A stretch of DNA of 64,000 bases from Diplosphaera chodatii (GCA_032358165.1 JAALGY010000062.1:930001-994000), one strand, 5' to 3'; counted from the first letter of the stretch, positions 38,073 through 51,582 are shown. Numbers and translations are program-made. Notes: generated by a model from the sequence alone, not told the origin.

Positions 38073-41028
38073 TCATGAGGCCTTCTTTGCGCCATCCTCG
38101 GTTCTGAGGCTCCAGAGCTGCATGTAGCTTTCGCTCAGAGCAACCATCTGCGGCAGGATGTCCGTTACTCGCAGGTCCTGAACCTCATACCAGTTCTCCT
38201 CGACCTGCAGCAGCATCAGCCACCCCTCTCCACACAGCAGCCGAGGTGCGATGATGCGGCTACAGTGAAACCCAGCAAACGGAACCTTTAGGTGTGCTGA
38301 AATGCCAGGTAGTGCCTCCGGGTAGCACTGCACCTTTCGGTGGATGTGGCAGCGGTAGGAGCCCTCTCCTGCTTTGCCATCATGCACGACGTTGGCGAGC
38401 AGGTCATACCTTGACAGCACCGGCTGCCCGCTCTTGCCTGCAAGAGCCAGGTACAGGACGTGTGAAGCTGCACCCACAGGTGAGCCGCGGGATGTGCGCA
38501 CTGGTACCTTAACATGTGCTGCCGCGAGATAGCATGCTCCGCACCAGTTGGTACGGGCACGACATCCTTCAGCAGCAGGTTCTTCACGGGGAAGTTGACG
38601 ATCGTCGGGTTCTTCTCCACCTACGGTCAAGAGCCTCTCGCCCTGTCAGTTTGCTGTCATCTCAGCTTGCTGCAGGCTGATGACAGCACCAGGTGGCACC
38701 CAGATGGTAACACTATGCACGAAAGTCGACCAGATCAGGCTACCAAGCAACAAGGCACACACATAGAAGTTGTTCTTGGCAAAGCGCTTCATGTGCATCG
38801 CCAGGAACTTGGGCAGCCGCAGGAACTTGTAGCGCCGGCGGCCCAGCTTGATGTCATCGTGCACCCGCTCGCCGTCATACTTGTGCAGGATCTCAAAGAT
38901 CGGTACCTGCATCCGTCAAGGTTGGTGTCATCCTGCCTTCTTGGCAGCTGAAGAGCAGATATGATGTTGCAAGCCAGCAGAAGAGGAGGTAGCAGCATGT
39001 GGGCCAGTGATACTCAAGCGATGTGCAGTTGCCAGGTGCTTGCGCTGCAGTCACTCCAAACCAGACACTGTTGTGATAGCAGTGTGGCCCTCAAAACAGT
39101 GTGCACTCTTTTCGAACGGGCAGGCTCCACTGCACTGCAACACACACCGCACCTGCGGGATGATGTTGCGCTCTAGAGCATCCTTGTACAGCGGCGCCGG
39201 CGGCAGGTCCATGCTCAGTACCAGGAAGGGCACCTGCTGCACCAGGTCAGCCGCCAGCGGCTTGCCTTCCGCATCCACCGCCTTGCCTGCGATATATTGT
39301 GGGGTATGTGTAGGCAGCCACATTGGCGAGCTGTGACACCGGCTGTCATTTCGGGACATTCAAGGATGGAGCAAGAGCAGCGCTTCGCTTCACGTGCCAT
39401 GACATGGCTACACACCTGTGCCGGCTTCGGTGGTGATCTGCAGCTCGCCCTGCAAGCAGCGAGTGATGATGGACGCCTTTTTCCGCTTGTTGCCGGTCAG
39501 CCCCAGGTGGAGCGTGTTCAGCAGCCATGTGAAGAATTCCACCGGGTCGCTCTGCTTCTCGATTGTGAACCTTTTGCCGCTGGCTGACATGACCGCCTGC
39601 ATGAACTCGTGCGGGCTGACCTGCGGGTCAGCAGCATGAGTGCGTCAGCAACAGCTGTAGGCCTGCAGCACATAGAGAGGGTGGCACCGGATGTTGCCAG
39701 CAGGCCATGATGCACTTGCCCTGATGCAGCCCAAAAACTCAAAATCAGCAGACCTGGCCCTTGAAGTTGCGAGGGTTCCATATCTTGCGCATAAGCTCGC
39801 CAAAGCGCTGCACGAGCTGTGAGCGGCTGCTGCTGTAGTTGGACGGCTCCAAGAAGAAGTCACGCAATGGCACGATCCGCGCCAGCACCTGCATGGGTCA
39901 AAGGCTGGTATGTCACCATCCACTTGCAACACTGGTGTCAGCAAGAATGCTGTCCGACTGTCAGCTACCACAGATGCACATTGTGCTTTGCCTCCACCTC
40001 TATGACGACGTTGGCGTAGTCGTTCGCACGCATGTCATTGAGGCCCACCAGGCCAGGCATGTATTCCGAGCCATCCAGCGTGCGGGCCCATGTGATATCC
40101 TGTTGCAGCATTTGCCAGTGTTTTGGAGCTGCCAACTGCATCAGAGCTGGGGCCCCAGTCTGATGGTTGTCATGTGACCGGTTGTGCAGCAGCTGCTACA
40201 GGGTGCTGACCTTGTCCAGCCGCGCGATCTCCTGTGCTGTGAACGTGGGGTTCAGCACGTATCTGATGTCGTCGAGCGAGCGCTCCACCACCTCATAGCC
40301 GTCAGGAAGGCAGTACACCTGCAGCACATTGGTGCCAAGGCATGGCATTGGATTATGAAATCTGAGCAACAGTGTGGCAGCATCTCGTGTCTGTCAGGAT
40401 GCCTTGCAGCCCTCACCTTGCCGGTGTCCAGCTTCATGTACATCTGGTGCCCGACCTCCAGCGCATGCGTGTACGCATGCGTCTGCGGGCCGCGCCCCTG
40501 GAAGTACTTTCCGCACACCAGGCACGCGTACACGTTGACTGGGCTCAGCGACACCGAGCAGCACTTCTCGAAGTCGAAGTCCAGATTCTGCACAGCAGTT
40601 CTCGTTGATGTTGGGTGCCTAGAGGCACGAGCTGCAATAGTGGTTAGAAGGCAGGCTCAACTACTGCATCCCACCTGTCGCGAGACGGTGTCAAGGTACG
40701 GGCATTCTGCGCCTTTCTTGATGCCGCCCCGCCGCCCATAGGAAGGCAACACCGGCTCGTCATCGCTCAGCTCGTCACTTCTGCCGTTGGTTGCTGCCGC
40801 TGCCAATGAGTCTGCTGCTGGTGTGGCTGCTGGCGCATGGGCCGCATCCTCCCCTGTGGCATCTGGGCCGTCGGCTGCCAAGCTGCTGGGCACTGCATCT
40901 GCCTCCTCGACAGCGTCCTGACCTGACGCATCGCTGCCTCTGAGCCGCTGACGCTTCTCTGGCGTGCTCAGGTCGTCCTCGGCTGCTGCGGCGTCTTCTG
41001 TGACATCCCGTTGCCGCTTGCTGCCCAT
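38073..41028 (-). CDS. USP39: USP39 / SAD1, U4/U6.U5 tri-snRNP component (inactive ubiquitin-protease fold)
   Basis: USP39/Sad1 is needed for tri-snRNP stability and splicing and is a catalytically dead USP. The start is ATG 41026-41028. An acidic Ala/Glu-rich N terminus has a nuclear-localisation-like KRQR. A UBP-type zinc finger follows: NLDFDFEKCCSVSLSPVNVY, ACLVCGKYFQGRG, THAYTHALEVGHQMYMKL, YCLPDGYEVVERSLDDI. The USP fold reads GLVGLNDMRANDYANVV, FFLEPSNYSSSRSQLVQRFG, IWNPRNFKGQ, FTWLLNTLHLGLTGNKRKK, PFLVLSMDLPPAPL, FEILHKYDGERVHDD, FLAMHMKRFAKNNFYV, KNPTIVNFPVKNLLLKDVV and NWYEVQDLRVTDILPQM. The stop is at 38073-38075. The position of the catalytic Cys in active USPs (GLxNLGNTCY) is here GLVGLNDMRAND, with no Cys, as in other USP39 proteins. 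Confidence 0.92.
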
Positions 41029-41450
41029 GGTCCGGGTGCCTCCGACGTCGGGACGGTCACTGACGCACGCTAAGGACAATGCTGGACTGTTGAGAAGGCA
41101 GGTTGCGTGGCTGCCTGGAAAGTCAGTCAGGCGTCCATCATCAGCCTGGCAATCCGGTTGTCCAGATGTGTTCAGCAAATCGGAGTAGCCCTCACTGGCT
41201 ATATGACAGCATGCGCGAAATGGGACTTGTCGTTCGCAGCCGGTGCGTCGCAGTACAGTTTGCGAAAGGTTAACTCTTTGGCATGACTATTGCATGTTTG
41301 CATTTGCCTGCAGGAATGTTGCTCACGTGCACGCGTGCAGCTGCAGATCAAGCCCGCACGTAGAGCCACGCCAATGGCGCATTGCACGATGCTCAATTTG
41401 TGTGCTTCGATGCTGAGGTAGCACCTCACACCTTGCTCAACATCGGCAAG
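41029..41450. promoter_or_regulatory. Divergent intergenic region (USP39 / CHLH)
   Basis: About 420 bp between divergent starts, presumed to hold both promoters. No light-response motif can be claimed by eye. Confidence 0.4.
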
Positions 41451-44400
41451 ATGCGTCTGGCAGCTCAGCAGCCCGCACATGCCCCAGCGGTGCGGGCGTC
41501 ATGCAGCGGCACGGCACAGGTAGCAGGACGCACTGCCAGCGCTGTCCCTACCATCATTCGGCGCACACAGGCAGCCTTCAGCTCAGCCGATCAACCGCGC
41601 AGCATGCTGGCGCGGATCGTGTCGCCGGCCAATGCGACGCAGAGCAGCAGGCAGCACACATGTTGCCGTGCCATCGATCAGGAGCAGGAGTTGCGTAGTG
41701 CCGTGGAACAGTTTGTGACGGACCTGGAGGCCACGAGCGCGGTTGAGCATCCAGATGCGGCGGTGTCTGGCCTGCAGATGCAGCTGGCCGATGTCAATGC
41801 GAAGGTACGGATGGCATGGCCGCCACATCTGAGCGCAACTTGCCATCAGAGACATGTCCGTGCTCGTGGGACCTCGAGACTTCCTCAATTCAATGTCGCT
41901 GTGTGCAGCTTGGGGAGGTGCAGTCTCAAATTGATCAGTTGCATGACAGCACCTTCAGCGGGGTGTCCTTTCACGCCAGTGGCAGCACCGCTGCCGATGC
42001 GGATGCCGCCAATGTCCAGCAGTTCGACAACATGACCGAGGCGAGCTTTGCAACGCTCGGCCGCGACAGTCCAGTCGGCCGCAAGGCGCTCCTGGCAGCC
42101 AAGGATGCGGCTGAGCCGGGGAGTGTGCGGCGCTTCCAGTCTGCTGTGGTGCCGCTGCGGCTGCAGCGCAACCGCTTGAAGTCGGAGGTCGACGACCTGC
42201 AGACAGCCATTGACAGGAAGCGTGCAGAGGCGCGTGAAGCTATTGACCTCGAAGGTGCGTCAACCACGTTGCCGTGGAACACCAAACACAGGTCACAGTG
42301 CCGAGGAGACCTGCACAATCCTGCCGACTGTGGCATGTGACGTATGCAAATGTGGCGGGTGCAGACGATGACGACCTGGGCGGCAGCACTGCTGATGCAC
42401 GCAGTGCCTCTGGCACCGTGCGCATTGTGATGGTCACCGGATTCGAAAGCTTCAATGTGGACCTCTACAAGAAGGCATGTGGTGGCATTGGCTGTGGTGG
42501 CATTGGCTGTGTTCGCTCAGGGCAATGTGGATGCCGTCGCCACGAGCCTGATGCGGAAGCACACCGCCCGTCATGCAGGCAGCAAAGCAGGTGGCCAAGC
42601 AGTGCCCCGGTGTCAGGGTTCTGGTCTTCAGCGATCGCGACATCCTGTCCCGCAAGGCCGACATCATGGCGGCACTGGATGGCGCTGATGTGTTCTTTGG
42701 CAGCCTGCTGTTCGATTACGACCAGGTTGCCACAGCTGCGCTTGACTGAGGTGCTGCAGTGAGCACTCGAGCGATCCACCGGTCGAGGCATGCTGCATGC
42801 TGTCAGTCGACAACATCCGATCAACACACCCAGGGTCGTGTGTACACAGGTTGAATGGCTGAAGGAGCGGGTGGCACAGGTGCCGGTGCGCCTGGTGTTT
42901 GAGTCGGCTCTGGAGCTCATGAGCTGCACTCAGATCGGCACCTTCCAGGTCACACGCCCACCCCGACCCCCTGACTGCACTGGCCGGTGCACCTGCATGT
43001 GCTGCATGCCGCTGGATTCGCTGCCGGCTATGGCTCAATGTTTGGTGCATCACACCGCAGATGGATCCAAGTGGCAAGTCAAAGGGACCGCCACCAATGG
43101 TCAAGAAGGTCCGAAGTGGAGTGCGCAGCAGTTGGCCTCTGATGTCATTCACCTGTGAAGTGCGATGCCGTCAGTAGTCGGCTGTACTGAGTTTGCTGCA
43201 CGACTGCAGGTGCTGAGCCTGTTTGGCAGTGGTCGAGAAGAGGACAAGGTGAGCCTAGCCCCTCACTCTGGGCATGTGGGAGGTGAAACTCTGTCAGGCA
43301 TTTGGGACATGTAACCCGCTAGCATGAAGCCCAACTGCTGCTGTAAGTGCAGATGGTTGGGTACCTATCCTTCCTGAAACTCGGGCCCAAGCTGCTGAAG
43401 TTTCTCCCCGGGAACAAGGCGCGCGACCTGCGCAACTGGCTCCAGATATACGGTGTGCAACTACCTGCACTGCTACCCATGCCCTGGCCTTCCCAGCCTC
43501 AACAGGTTCATGGCAGTGCCAAAGAGTCACACGCTCTCTTTGGATGGCTGCTCCCATGGTTTGCTGCTCCCATGGTTTGCAGCTTACTGGAACGAGGGTG
43601 GGATGGACAACGTTGTCACGATGCTGCTGTACCTGGTGGACGCCTATATGAGGCCGACTGGCATCGAGGCTGCCGCTGTGCAGGTCACGCCGCCCACAGG
43701 TTTGCGCTGGCTGGGCAAGTGCATCACCATGGCAAGGTGCATCTGGTAGTGCGTATGCTTGGTCAAGCACAAGTCTCCTACCGGTGTCCACTGCCTCCTT
43801 TCACCCTGCACCGACAGGCTGCCTCCATCCAGATCATGCGGGCTTCTTTGACTTTCCGGCACAGTACCTGCAGTGGTACAGGCAGCACGGTCCAGTGCAG
43901 GATGCGGCAGCTCCCACTGTGGCAGTGCTGCTGTATCGCAAGCATGTCATCACTCAGCAGATGTACATCGAGCAGCTGATTCGCTGCATGGAAGCAAAGG
44001 GCATCCGCCCTATCCCCATCTTCATCAATGGTGCGGTCACGACCAGCATCTCACAGTTTCCTGCATCGGCGACTTTCTAGGCAGTGCCCTTGACGCCCTT
44101 TGTATGTGGGGTGCAGGTGTGGAAGCGCACACAATCGTGCGAGACCAGCTCACAAGCCAGGACGAGCAAAGCGCCTTGATGGCAGGACATTTGAAGCAGG
44201 GGTCATTGCGACCAGATGCAGCTCCTGTGGATGCTATCGTCTCCACGATTGGGTTTCCTCTGGTCGGCGGCCCAGCGGGTATGTTGGCATGGACACACTG
44301 CAGCCGCTGGTGCCTCACCCAAGCCGCAGTCGTGAGACACGTGCACCTCAGTACTTATGGCTTGTCCACTCAGGCACGATGGAGGGCGGTCGCCAGGCAG

Positions 44401-47400
44401 ACATAGCCAAGGGTATCCTGGCTGTCAAGAATGTGCCATACATTGTGGCGGCACCACTGCTGATACAGGTCAGGGCCCCTACTCGTGACTGGGCAGCGCG
44501 CTTGCCCTGTATCTGCCATTCTCAGAAAGAATGTGCCATCCCAGGACCGTCTGTGGCACCGCAGGACATGGCCAGCTGGACCCGAGATGGCATCGCAGGG
44601 CTCCAGAGCGTGGTGCTGTACTCGCTGCCAGAGCTTGATGGTGCCATTGACACCGTGGTGCGCAACAAAATCGTTGCATGATTGACGCAATCGAAAGGTG
44701 TTACAATAGCAGCCGAGGACACAATCACCGTGCCCTTTCCCGTTATCGGCAAACCTGGCTGGCACTGATACGACTGTGCACTCACCATCGCAGCCGCTGG
44801 GCGGCCTGGTTGCCGACAACATCTTCCTGGTGGAGGAGCGTGTGCAGCGGCTGGCGGACCGTCTGAAGAAATGGGTGGCACTGCGCAGGACGCCAAGAAA
44901 GGTGCGCATTCTGTGTGTGATGCCATGACAGCCCACCAAGCGCCAGCACCTTTCCAAGTTTGACATAAGGCAACTGCGTGACTTCAGTCCACAGTGGAGG
45001 TACAATCTCATACAGGACCGGAAGGTGGCCATCCTGCTGTACGGCTTCCCTCCCGGCGTGGGCGCCACTGGCACAGCAGCACTGCTGAACGTGCCGCGCA
45101 GCCTGGAGAAGACATTGGCAGCGCTGCGCCGGGAGGGCTACACTGTGGGCAATGCTGACGCCATTGATGGCGAGGCCATTGTGTCGGCTCTCCAGGCGCA
45201 GGTGCTGAGTACACGCCGCTGGTGATGTGTGCAAAAACCTCCAGCTGCAACCACCTTGCCCTTGTCTGTGAACCGACCTCGTCTGTGCTGCTGTGCACCA
45301 GGAACAGCAGAGGGTGGTCTCGCAGGGTGCCAAGGGCATCAGCAGGCTGGGGGCTGGCGATGCTGCGGCGGCGGGTGCAGAGGGTGTGGGTGCGGACATA
45401 TCTGCAAAGCAGCTCAAGCAGATGCTGACATACCCGGCAGACTGGGGTCCAACAGAGTGGGTGAGTACATGCCGACAGGCAAGCCGTCATCAAGAGCACA
45501 GCAAACTGCACAGAATGCTGCAACAGCAACTCTCACGAATCGGTTTCGTGATGGCAGGGACCCATCCCATTCCTGCCCACGCCTGACATACTAGTGCAGA
45601 AGATGGAGCGGCAGTGGGGCGATCTCAGCCGATATCGCGGCATTCAGAGCACGGCCACAGGTGTGCGCTGACGAGTGTCTATATTTGTGAGTGGTCTGGC
45701 CTAACGCTGAACAGTGTTGCCTTGTGGCGTGGGGTGCCTGATGCTGGGCAGCTGCCTCGCTGTGTCAAGCCGTCCACAATGCCCTGCAGGTGATCTGCTC
45801 GTCAATGGCATCCAGCTGGGCAATGTCTGGATCGGGGTGCAGCCGGCCTTGGGTGTGGAGGGCGATCCAATGCGCCTGTTGTTTGAACGGGACCTCACGC
45901 CGTGCGCCAGTGCATTGAATGCACACGACCATGTGCATGGCTTGCCAGTTGCTGAGTCTGCCACCCAGGCTGCGTGATCACTGGCACCCAACAGTTGCGT
46001 CATGTGCAGGCACCCGCAGTATGCCGCATTTTACAAGTGGCTCGAGCAGGACTTCGGTGCAGACGCTGTGTTGCACTTTGGCATGCATGGCACTGTTGAA
46101 TGGGTAAGCTGCTCTGCATACCTGCATGTAGTTCAGCGAGCGATGTACGTGCAGTGTTGCCATCAGAGCTGATCCCGAGCGCCTGTTGGTTCTTGGGATG
46201 CCTAATATTCGGTTCGTCAATCGCTTCACGCAGCTGCCGGGCGCCCCACTCGGTAACTCAGGGCTCAGCTGGAGCGATGTGCTGCTGAGCTCCTTGCCCA
46301 ACATCTATGTGTATGCCGCCAACAACCCCAGCGAGAGCATCGTTGCAAAGCGGCGCGGCTACGGCACCATCGTCTCCCACAATGTCCCGCCCTATGGCAG
46401 GTATGGTATTTGTGCATGGGGACACCTACCTGCTCGGCACAAGGCACAAACGAGTTGCGCTGCACAAAGTACCCGACAAGCGACCTGCTGCAACATGCAG
46501 GGCTGGCCTGTACAAGCAGCTGTCAGGGCTGAAGTCGATGCTGGCTGAGGTGCGGGACGATGCGTCGGCCGTCGGCCCGCTGAAGGAGCCCATCGCCGCC
46601 AGCATCGAGGCCACAGGTACATCTGCCGTGCAGAGGTGATTGGTTGGACACATTTCGCCATGTCCAAATGCAGTATGGCCGATGCCGACTGATTGCCCCT
46701 GCCCTGATGCGTTCGAAAACATAGGAGCGACCCCAGGTCCCATCGTACCTTGTTCACTTCGCCTTTGCGCAGGCCTGGGCAAGGATTGTCCATTTCAGCA
46801 GGGACAGCACGGTCAGGAGGACCTGCAGCTGACGGCGGAGTCGGTGGAGGGCGTCACCAACGAGGCTTTTGCGGGGTATTGTGACCGGTTGTACCGGTAC
46901 CTGCAGGTCAGTGGACGTTTCCGATGGTGCTCTGAGCTGATGCGTCCTCGTGTGTGCTCGTCTGCCACCTTTCCACATCTTTGCAGGTTGTGGAAAACCG
47001 CTTATTCTCGGAGGGTTTGCACGTGTTGGGTCAGCCACCATCACAGCAGCACATGGCGCAGTACCTGAAGGCATACTTTGATGAAGGCCTATCTGACGAC
47101 GCTGTGTCTGCTGTTGTTGATTTGCGCGGCGAGGGCCTTGAGGCAGTCAGGTGCCCTTGCACCTCCTGCTGCTCACAGCCAGCACCGATGGAGCATCCTA
47201 CAGACCAGTTGTCTCAGCTCGATGCTCTGTTGCAGCCATCATCTATGTGCTGTGCTTCAAGCACTTCTATGTCTAAAACCGTGTACGCCCTACCTGGTCA
47301 GGCGGCGTTTGGAGGCCCTTGTGGCTCAATCGCCTGATTCGCCTGGGAGCGAGCACCAGTTGCCCGACAGGTCCGGTTGTGCTGCTGAAATGTGTGCACT

Positions 47401-50157
47401 GGGCTCACACGCGCATCCATGTATCACCCTAGCAGACACCCTGTGATGATTTCGGTTTGCCAACAGCACCTGTAAGTGGGTTTTGCAACAGCCTTTAATC
47501 TGCTGCAGCGTCGAGGAGGCAGTTACCATCGCGGACCTCCTGGACCGTAATACGGAGGAGCTGGGCTCCCTGCTCCGCGCTCTCAATGGCGAGTATGTGC
47601 TGCCAGAGGCGGGCGGAGACCTGCTGCGTGACGGTGCAGGCGTGCTGCCCACAGGTGCCTGTATGGAAGTCCTGACGTCTTCGGTACTCAGCACCTAAAC
47701 TGACAGCCCTTTGCTGACCTGCGCTTGCGGCGCATTTCCCTGCGCTGTCCAGCAGTGTGCACTTGCTCGTTTTGATAGTTGTACAGCCATACGATGCAGG
47801 TCGCAACATCCACGCGTTGGACCCGTACCGCATGCCAAATGCGGCAGCGCTGCAGCGCGGCATTGCGGTTGCCCGCAGCATCCTGGAGGCGCATCAGGAG
47901 CAGAATGGAGGCGCGCTGCCGGAAACAGTGGCCGTCAATCTGTGGGGTCTGGACGCCATCAAAACGAAGGTTGATGTTGTGCAGTGTGTCTCTATCTGCT
48001 TGCTTGGTTGATATTGCATTCCTGCCCTGCTGGCGCCAACAGTATGCGCAACAGGTTGGCATGCTGTCATGCCAACCAGCTTGCTGTATATGTCACTTAA
48101 CTTGCTGCATGTGTCCATCTGCAGGGCGAGTCTGTTGCGATTGTGCTACACATGGTGGGTGCCAAGCCCATCCGCGAAGGCACTGGCAGGTGTGTACCTG
48201 AAATGTTAGACAGCCTTGTTCCGGGTGTGCTGCATACCAGCCATGCTATGTCACCAGGCCTGCAACACAGCATATCAGTGTTTGCTGGGTGCAGGATTGC
48301 ACGATTCGAGCTCATTCCTCTTGAAGATCTGGGTCGACCTCGGGTGGTAAGTTCACCCCATTATGTTCAGAATATGCACATACGCTGCACTATTCTTTTC
48401 ATTTTGCGGGTCAAATCACCAGCCACTAATTGTTAGTGGTAGGTTTGCAAAGTGCGTCTGCCTATTGCAGGATGTCCTGTGCAACATGAGCGGCATTTTC
48501 CGGGACTCGTTTCAGAATGTGGTGGAGCTGCTCGACGACCTGTTTCAGGTACTACAAGCAGTTGCAGATCCTAGCTTGCGACAGCGCTGCACCAGAATGC
48601 TGGTTGCGATGCAAGACTAGACTTTGAGGATGCAATGTTCCATTGCTGCAGCGTGCCGCCAAAGCCGATGAGCCGCCAGAGATGAACTTCATCCGTAAGC
48701 ATTCTAGCACCATGAAGGACAAAGGGCTGAATAACCCTGCAGCACGGCTGTTCTCCAACCCAGCAGGTTTAGTGTGCCCCAACCCCTGTCAAATTTGACA
48801 TTTGTCAGCCCACAATGGTCAGGTCACAGAAGCAAGATGCAGTGTTTGGCTCAGACGACATGTGAGGACGGAGGCCATATGTGAATCAAACACAGGCGAT
48901 TATGGTTCAATGGTGAACGAGCAAGTCGGCAGCTCAGGATGGGAGAATGGCGAGGAACTGGGGAATACATGGCAGTCTCGGAACGCTTTCAGCTATGGCA
49001 GGTGCCGCATCCCCAGATGACCAAATCCCCTGCAGCGCCCCTACCGTTTTCAGCCAGTAGTGATTGCACTGTCATTTCAGGTCTTAACATGATTTCTGTC
49101 ATTTGCGCAGGGGGCAGGAGCGTGGCACAGCACGTCCTGAAGTGCTGCAGTCCTTGCTGAGCACAACGCAGCGCGTGGTTCAGGAGGTGGACTCGGTGGA
49201 GTATGGGTTGACAGACATACAAGAATACTACGCCAATACGGGCGCACTGAAGCGCGCTGCTGAGACTGCACAGGGTGGTACGAAATCGTCTTGATGCATC
49301 TGTGCAGGATATTCAACGACAAAGAATTGCATTTTGCGGCATGCACCTGCAAATCATGAAGTCCAGGGTGGGTGGGCAGACACATGCACCCATCGGATCC
49401 AACATGCTATCGTATGCCCTGGATCATGCAGGCAAGTCTGTAGGCTGCTCAGTAGTGGAGGCCTTTGGCGACAACCCCAAGCCGCAGGAGCTCGAGCAAG
49501 TGTTGCGCCTGGAGTACCGGAGCAAGCTGCTCAACCCCAAGGTGGCTGGCGCCCTTGATTCGCAAATTTGATGGCTGAAGTATTGCAATCACAATTGGTG
49601 ATTGCTTGATCATAGCAACAACAGTGATTATAGCAATAATAACAATAATGATAATACTGATAATAATAATAATAATAATAGTAATAATGATAATAATGAT
49701 CATAATGATGTTTACAACCATCAATCCTAAGGATGGCAAGCTGCTTGCATCTTTGCAGTGGGCTGATGCCATGGCAGCGCAAGGCAGTGGTGGCGCATAT
49801 GAGATCTCACAGCGCATGACAGCCATGATCGGCTGGGGCGGCACTGCAAATTTTAAGGAAGACTGGGCATATGACCAGGTGTGGGGCTGGCTGCGTGCAT
49901 CAGCATGACATGCAGTGTTCATGACAGGCGCAATTGTGCCATTGTCATAGTTGCCTCTCTCGCAGGCCGCGGAGACGTACGCATTTGATGAGAAGATGGC
50001 AGAGAAATTACGGAAGGCCAACCCGCAGGCATTCGGCAACATTGTGAAGCGGATGCTAGAGGCAGCTGGGCGTGGCATGTGGAACCCAGATGAGCAAAAG
50101 CTGGAGCAGCTCCGCAGCATGTATGCTGACATCGATTCGCAGATTGAGGGTGTGTAG
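41451..50157 (+). CDS. CHLH: Magnesium chelatase H subunit with an N-terminal coiled-coil extension
   Basis: CHLH is the porphyrin-binding catalytic subunit that, with CHLI and CHLD, inserts Mg into protoporphyrin IX in plastids. ATG 41451 opens an Arg/Ala/Ser-rich transit-like leader ([17 protein letters not shown]). About 200 residues of coiled-coil sequence follow ([53 protein letters not shown]). The chelatase part then runs [205 protein letters not shown] and [19 protein letters not shown]. The stop TAG is at 50155-50157. About 25 or more exons. The N terminus lacks the VLEAQYQSA start of classical CHLH, so it may be the second (CHLH2-like) isoform. Confidence 0.92.
49605..49715. repeat. 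ATT/AAT-type microsatellite in a CHLH intron
   Basis: An imperfect run of taa, aat and gat triplets (for example ataataataataataat) lies between the exon ending near 49556 and the exon starting about 49755. It is strikingly AT-rich against GC-rich surroundings. It looks like a neutral intronic simple repeat. Confidence 0.85.
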
Positions 50158-50447
50158 CAGGGCTGCGATGCTACTCGGGTTCCGCACGGCTGAACATGCA
50201 TGCTCTATGCTGAAATGTGAAATGCATTGTGGGCCGTCAGTCTTGTCCTGTGTAGCAGTGCCACCTGTGCAGCTCGCAAGTCCGGCAGCGGGTTAGCTGC
50301 TTCTTTGCTGCACATTGGGGGTACTTGTATGCAAGAAAGTTTGTTGGTGTCTGGGACTGCCTATTCAAGACACTGTAATCAATGTCAATGTGACACGGTT
50401 TGTCATGTGCTGATCTTGGCGTCGGGGCTGCACTACTGTATTGGCTT
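50158..50447. other. CHLH 3' flank before the LINE cluster
   Basis: About 290 bp of presumed CHLH 3' untranslated and flanking sequence. Near 50374-50391 the string tgtaatcaatgtcaatgt matches the LINE 3' tail in plus orientation, so a decayed LINE end or an insertion scar may already be present here. Confidence 0.4.
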
Positions 50448-50681
50448 GGACTAAACACTGACGGTGGTGCTATGTTGGGCCTAGCTACAGGCTTGGCATT
50501 TACATTGATTACACACTGGTGGTGGCCATTTTGGCCTAGTCACAGACTCTGGCGGAAGAACCCAGAGCAACATGCACAACGCGTGTCGTGTACGTTTGTT
50601 TTGATTTTGTCGTATGCGAAACCGTTCCGCTGACAGAATGGTTCCGCTCAATCTTGGTTGATTGCACACCCCTCCAACTCT
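50448..50681 (-). mobile_element. Two short diverged LINE 3' ends
   Basis: At about 50498-50681 lies a 5'-truncated copy with the 3'-end signature (acattgattacacactgg, ggcctagtcacagactctgg) and several substitutions and short insertions relative to the other copies. Immediately before it, about 50448-50497, ggtggtgctatgttgggcc and tagctacaggc resemble an even older copy of the same end. The next LINE is inserted at its ccaactct. Confidence 0.6.
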
Positions 50682-51027
50682 GACATTTGACATTGATTAC
50701 ATACTGGTGGTGGGCCATTTTGGCCTAGCCACAGGCTCTGGCGGAAAAACCCAGAGCAACATGCACAACGAGTCGTGTACGAAACCGTTCACTCCCCGCT
50801 GACAGAATGGTTCCACTCAAGCCCGGTTGGATGCAGCGATGCACACCCCTCCAACTCTGCACATTGATCATGACAAACCCGCAAAAAGGCTGCCAGTTGC
50901 CCGGCATCCTGCTGCATAAAGTCCGCCACTGATCTGATGTTGCTGTCCTCAAACAGCTCGGAATGCTGCACCCTCTGATCTACTAGGGCTGGACACCCCC
51001 AGACCATATGCGCCTCATCATCCACCA

Positions 51028-51255
51028 TTCCTCATCGGGACTATTGCCTTTCGCTGGTCTCATGGGCCCTGCATTCCCTTGTGGTTTCAGTGTCCTCCAT
51101 TGACATATTTCGAACAGAGCATTTTGATGACCTACCCAGCCGCCCTCACGTTCCCACGTGAGACGCCGCATTGTGCCGCAGAGCCTTGTTCATTGAGCTT
51201 GGTTCTGGTCTGGACGCCCTTTGTAAAAAACAAACAAACAAACAAACAAAACAAA
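51028..51255 (+). mobile_element. Retroposon U copy 1, with A-rich tail and 12-bp target duplication
   Basis: 228 bp inserted into LINE X and flanked by direct repeats catcatccacca at 51016-51027 and 51256-51267. It ends in an A-rich tail (about 51223-51255) of aaac-type units. The first 191 bp or so match the 3' part of U copies 2 and 3. The A-tail plus target duplication mark it as retroposed, with sense on the plus strand. I recognise no protein domain and no clear pol III box. Confidence 0.8.
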
Positions 51256-51582
51256 CATCATCCACCACGCCGCAGCTACACCGCTGACACAGCCGCTCTG
51301 CCCGTGGCAGCCGCTGCCACCTCCCTGTCTCCACCCCCAGCATGTGGCTGCCCATGCGAAACTGTGCTAACCGCCGACGACCGGTCTTGGAGGCGACTGC
51401 CTGCAAGTAGCCGGCCAACTGGTAGTTGTCACTGTTCACAGGGCCCCTGACTCCCAGCCACTCACGCACTTTGCGCAAGTCGCTGCCATTCACAGCATCG
51501 AAGGTGCGGCGCTGCAGGTGTGCAGTGACAACAGATGTGTCAATGCGCTGCGGCACGCCGTCAACGATGGGTGACATGAAGT

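Noticed and set aside
49605..49715. AT-rich triplet run as a possible coding poly-Ile or poly-Asn insertion in CHLH
   Set aside because: It lies between two CHLH exons with normal splice signals and interrupts the conserved frame, so it is intronic.
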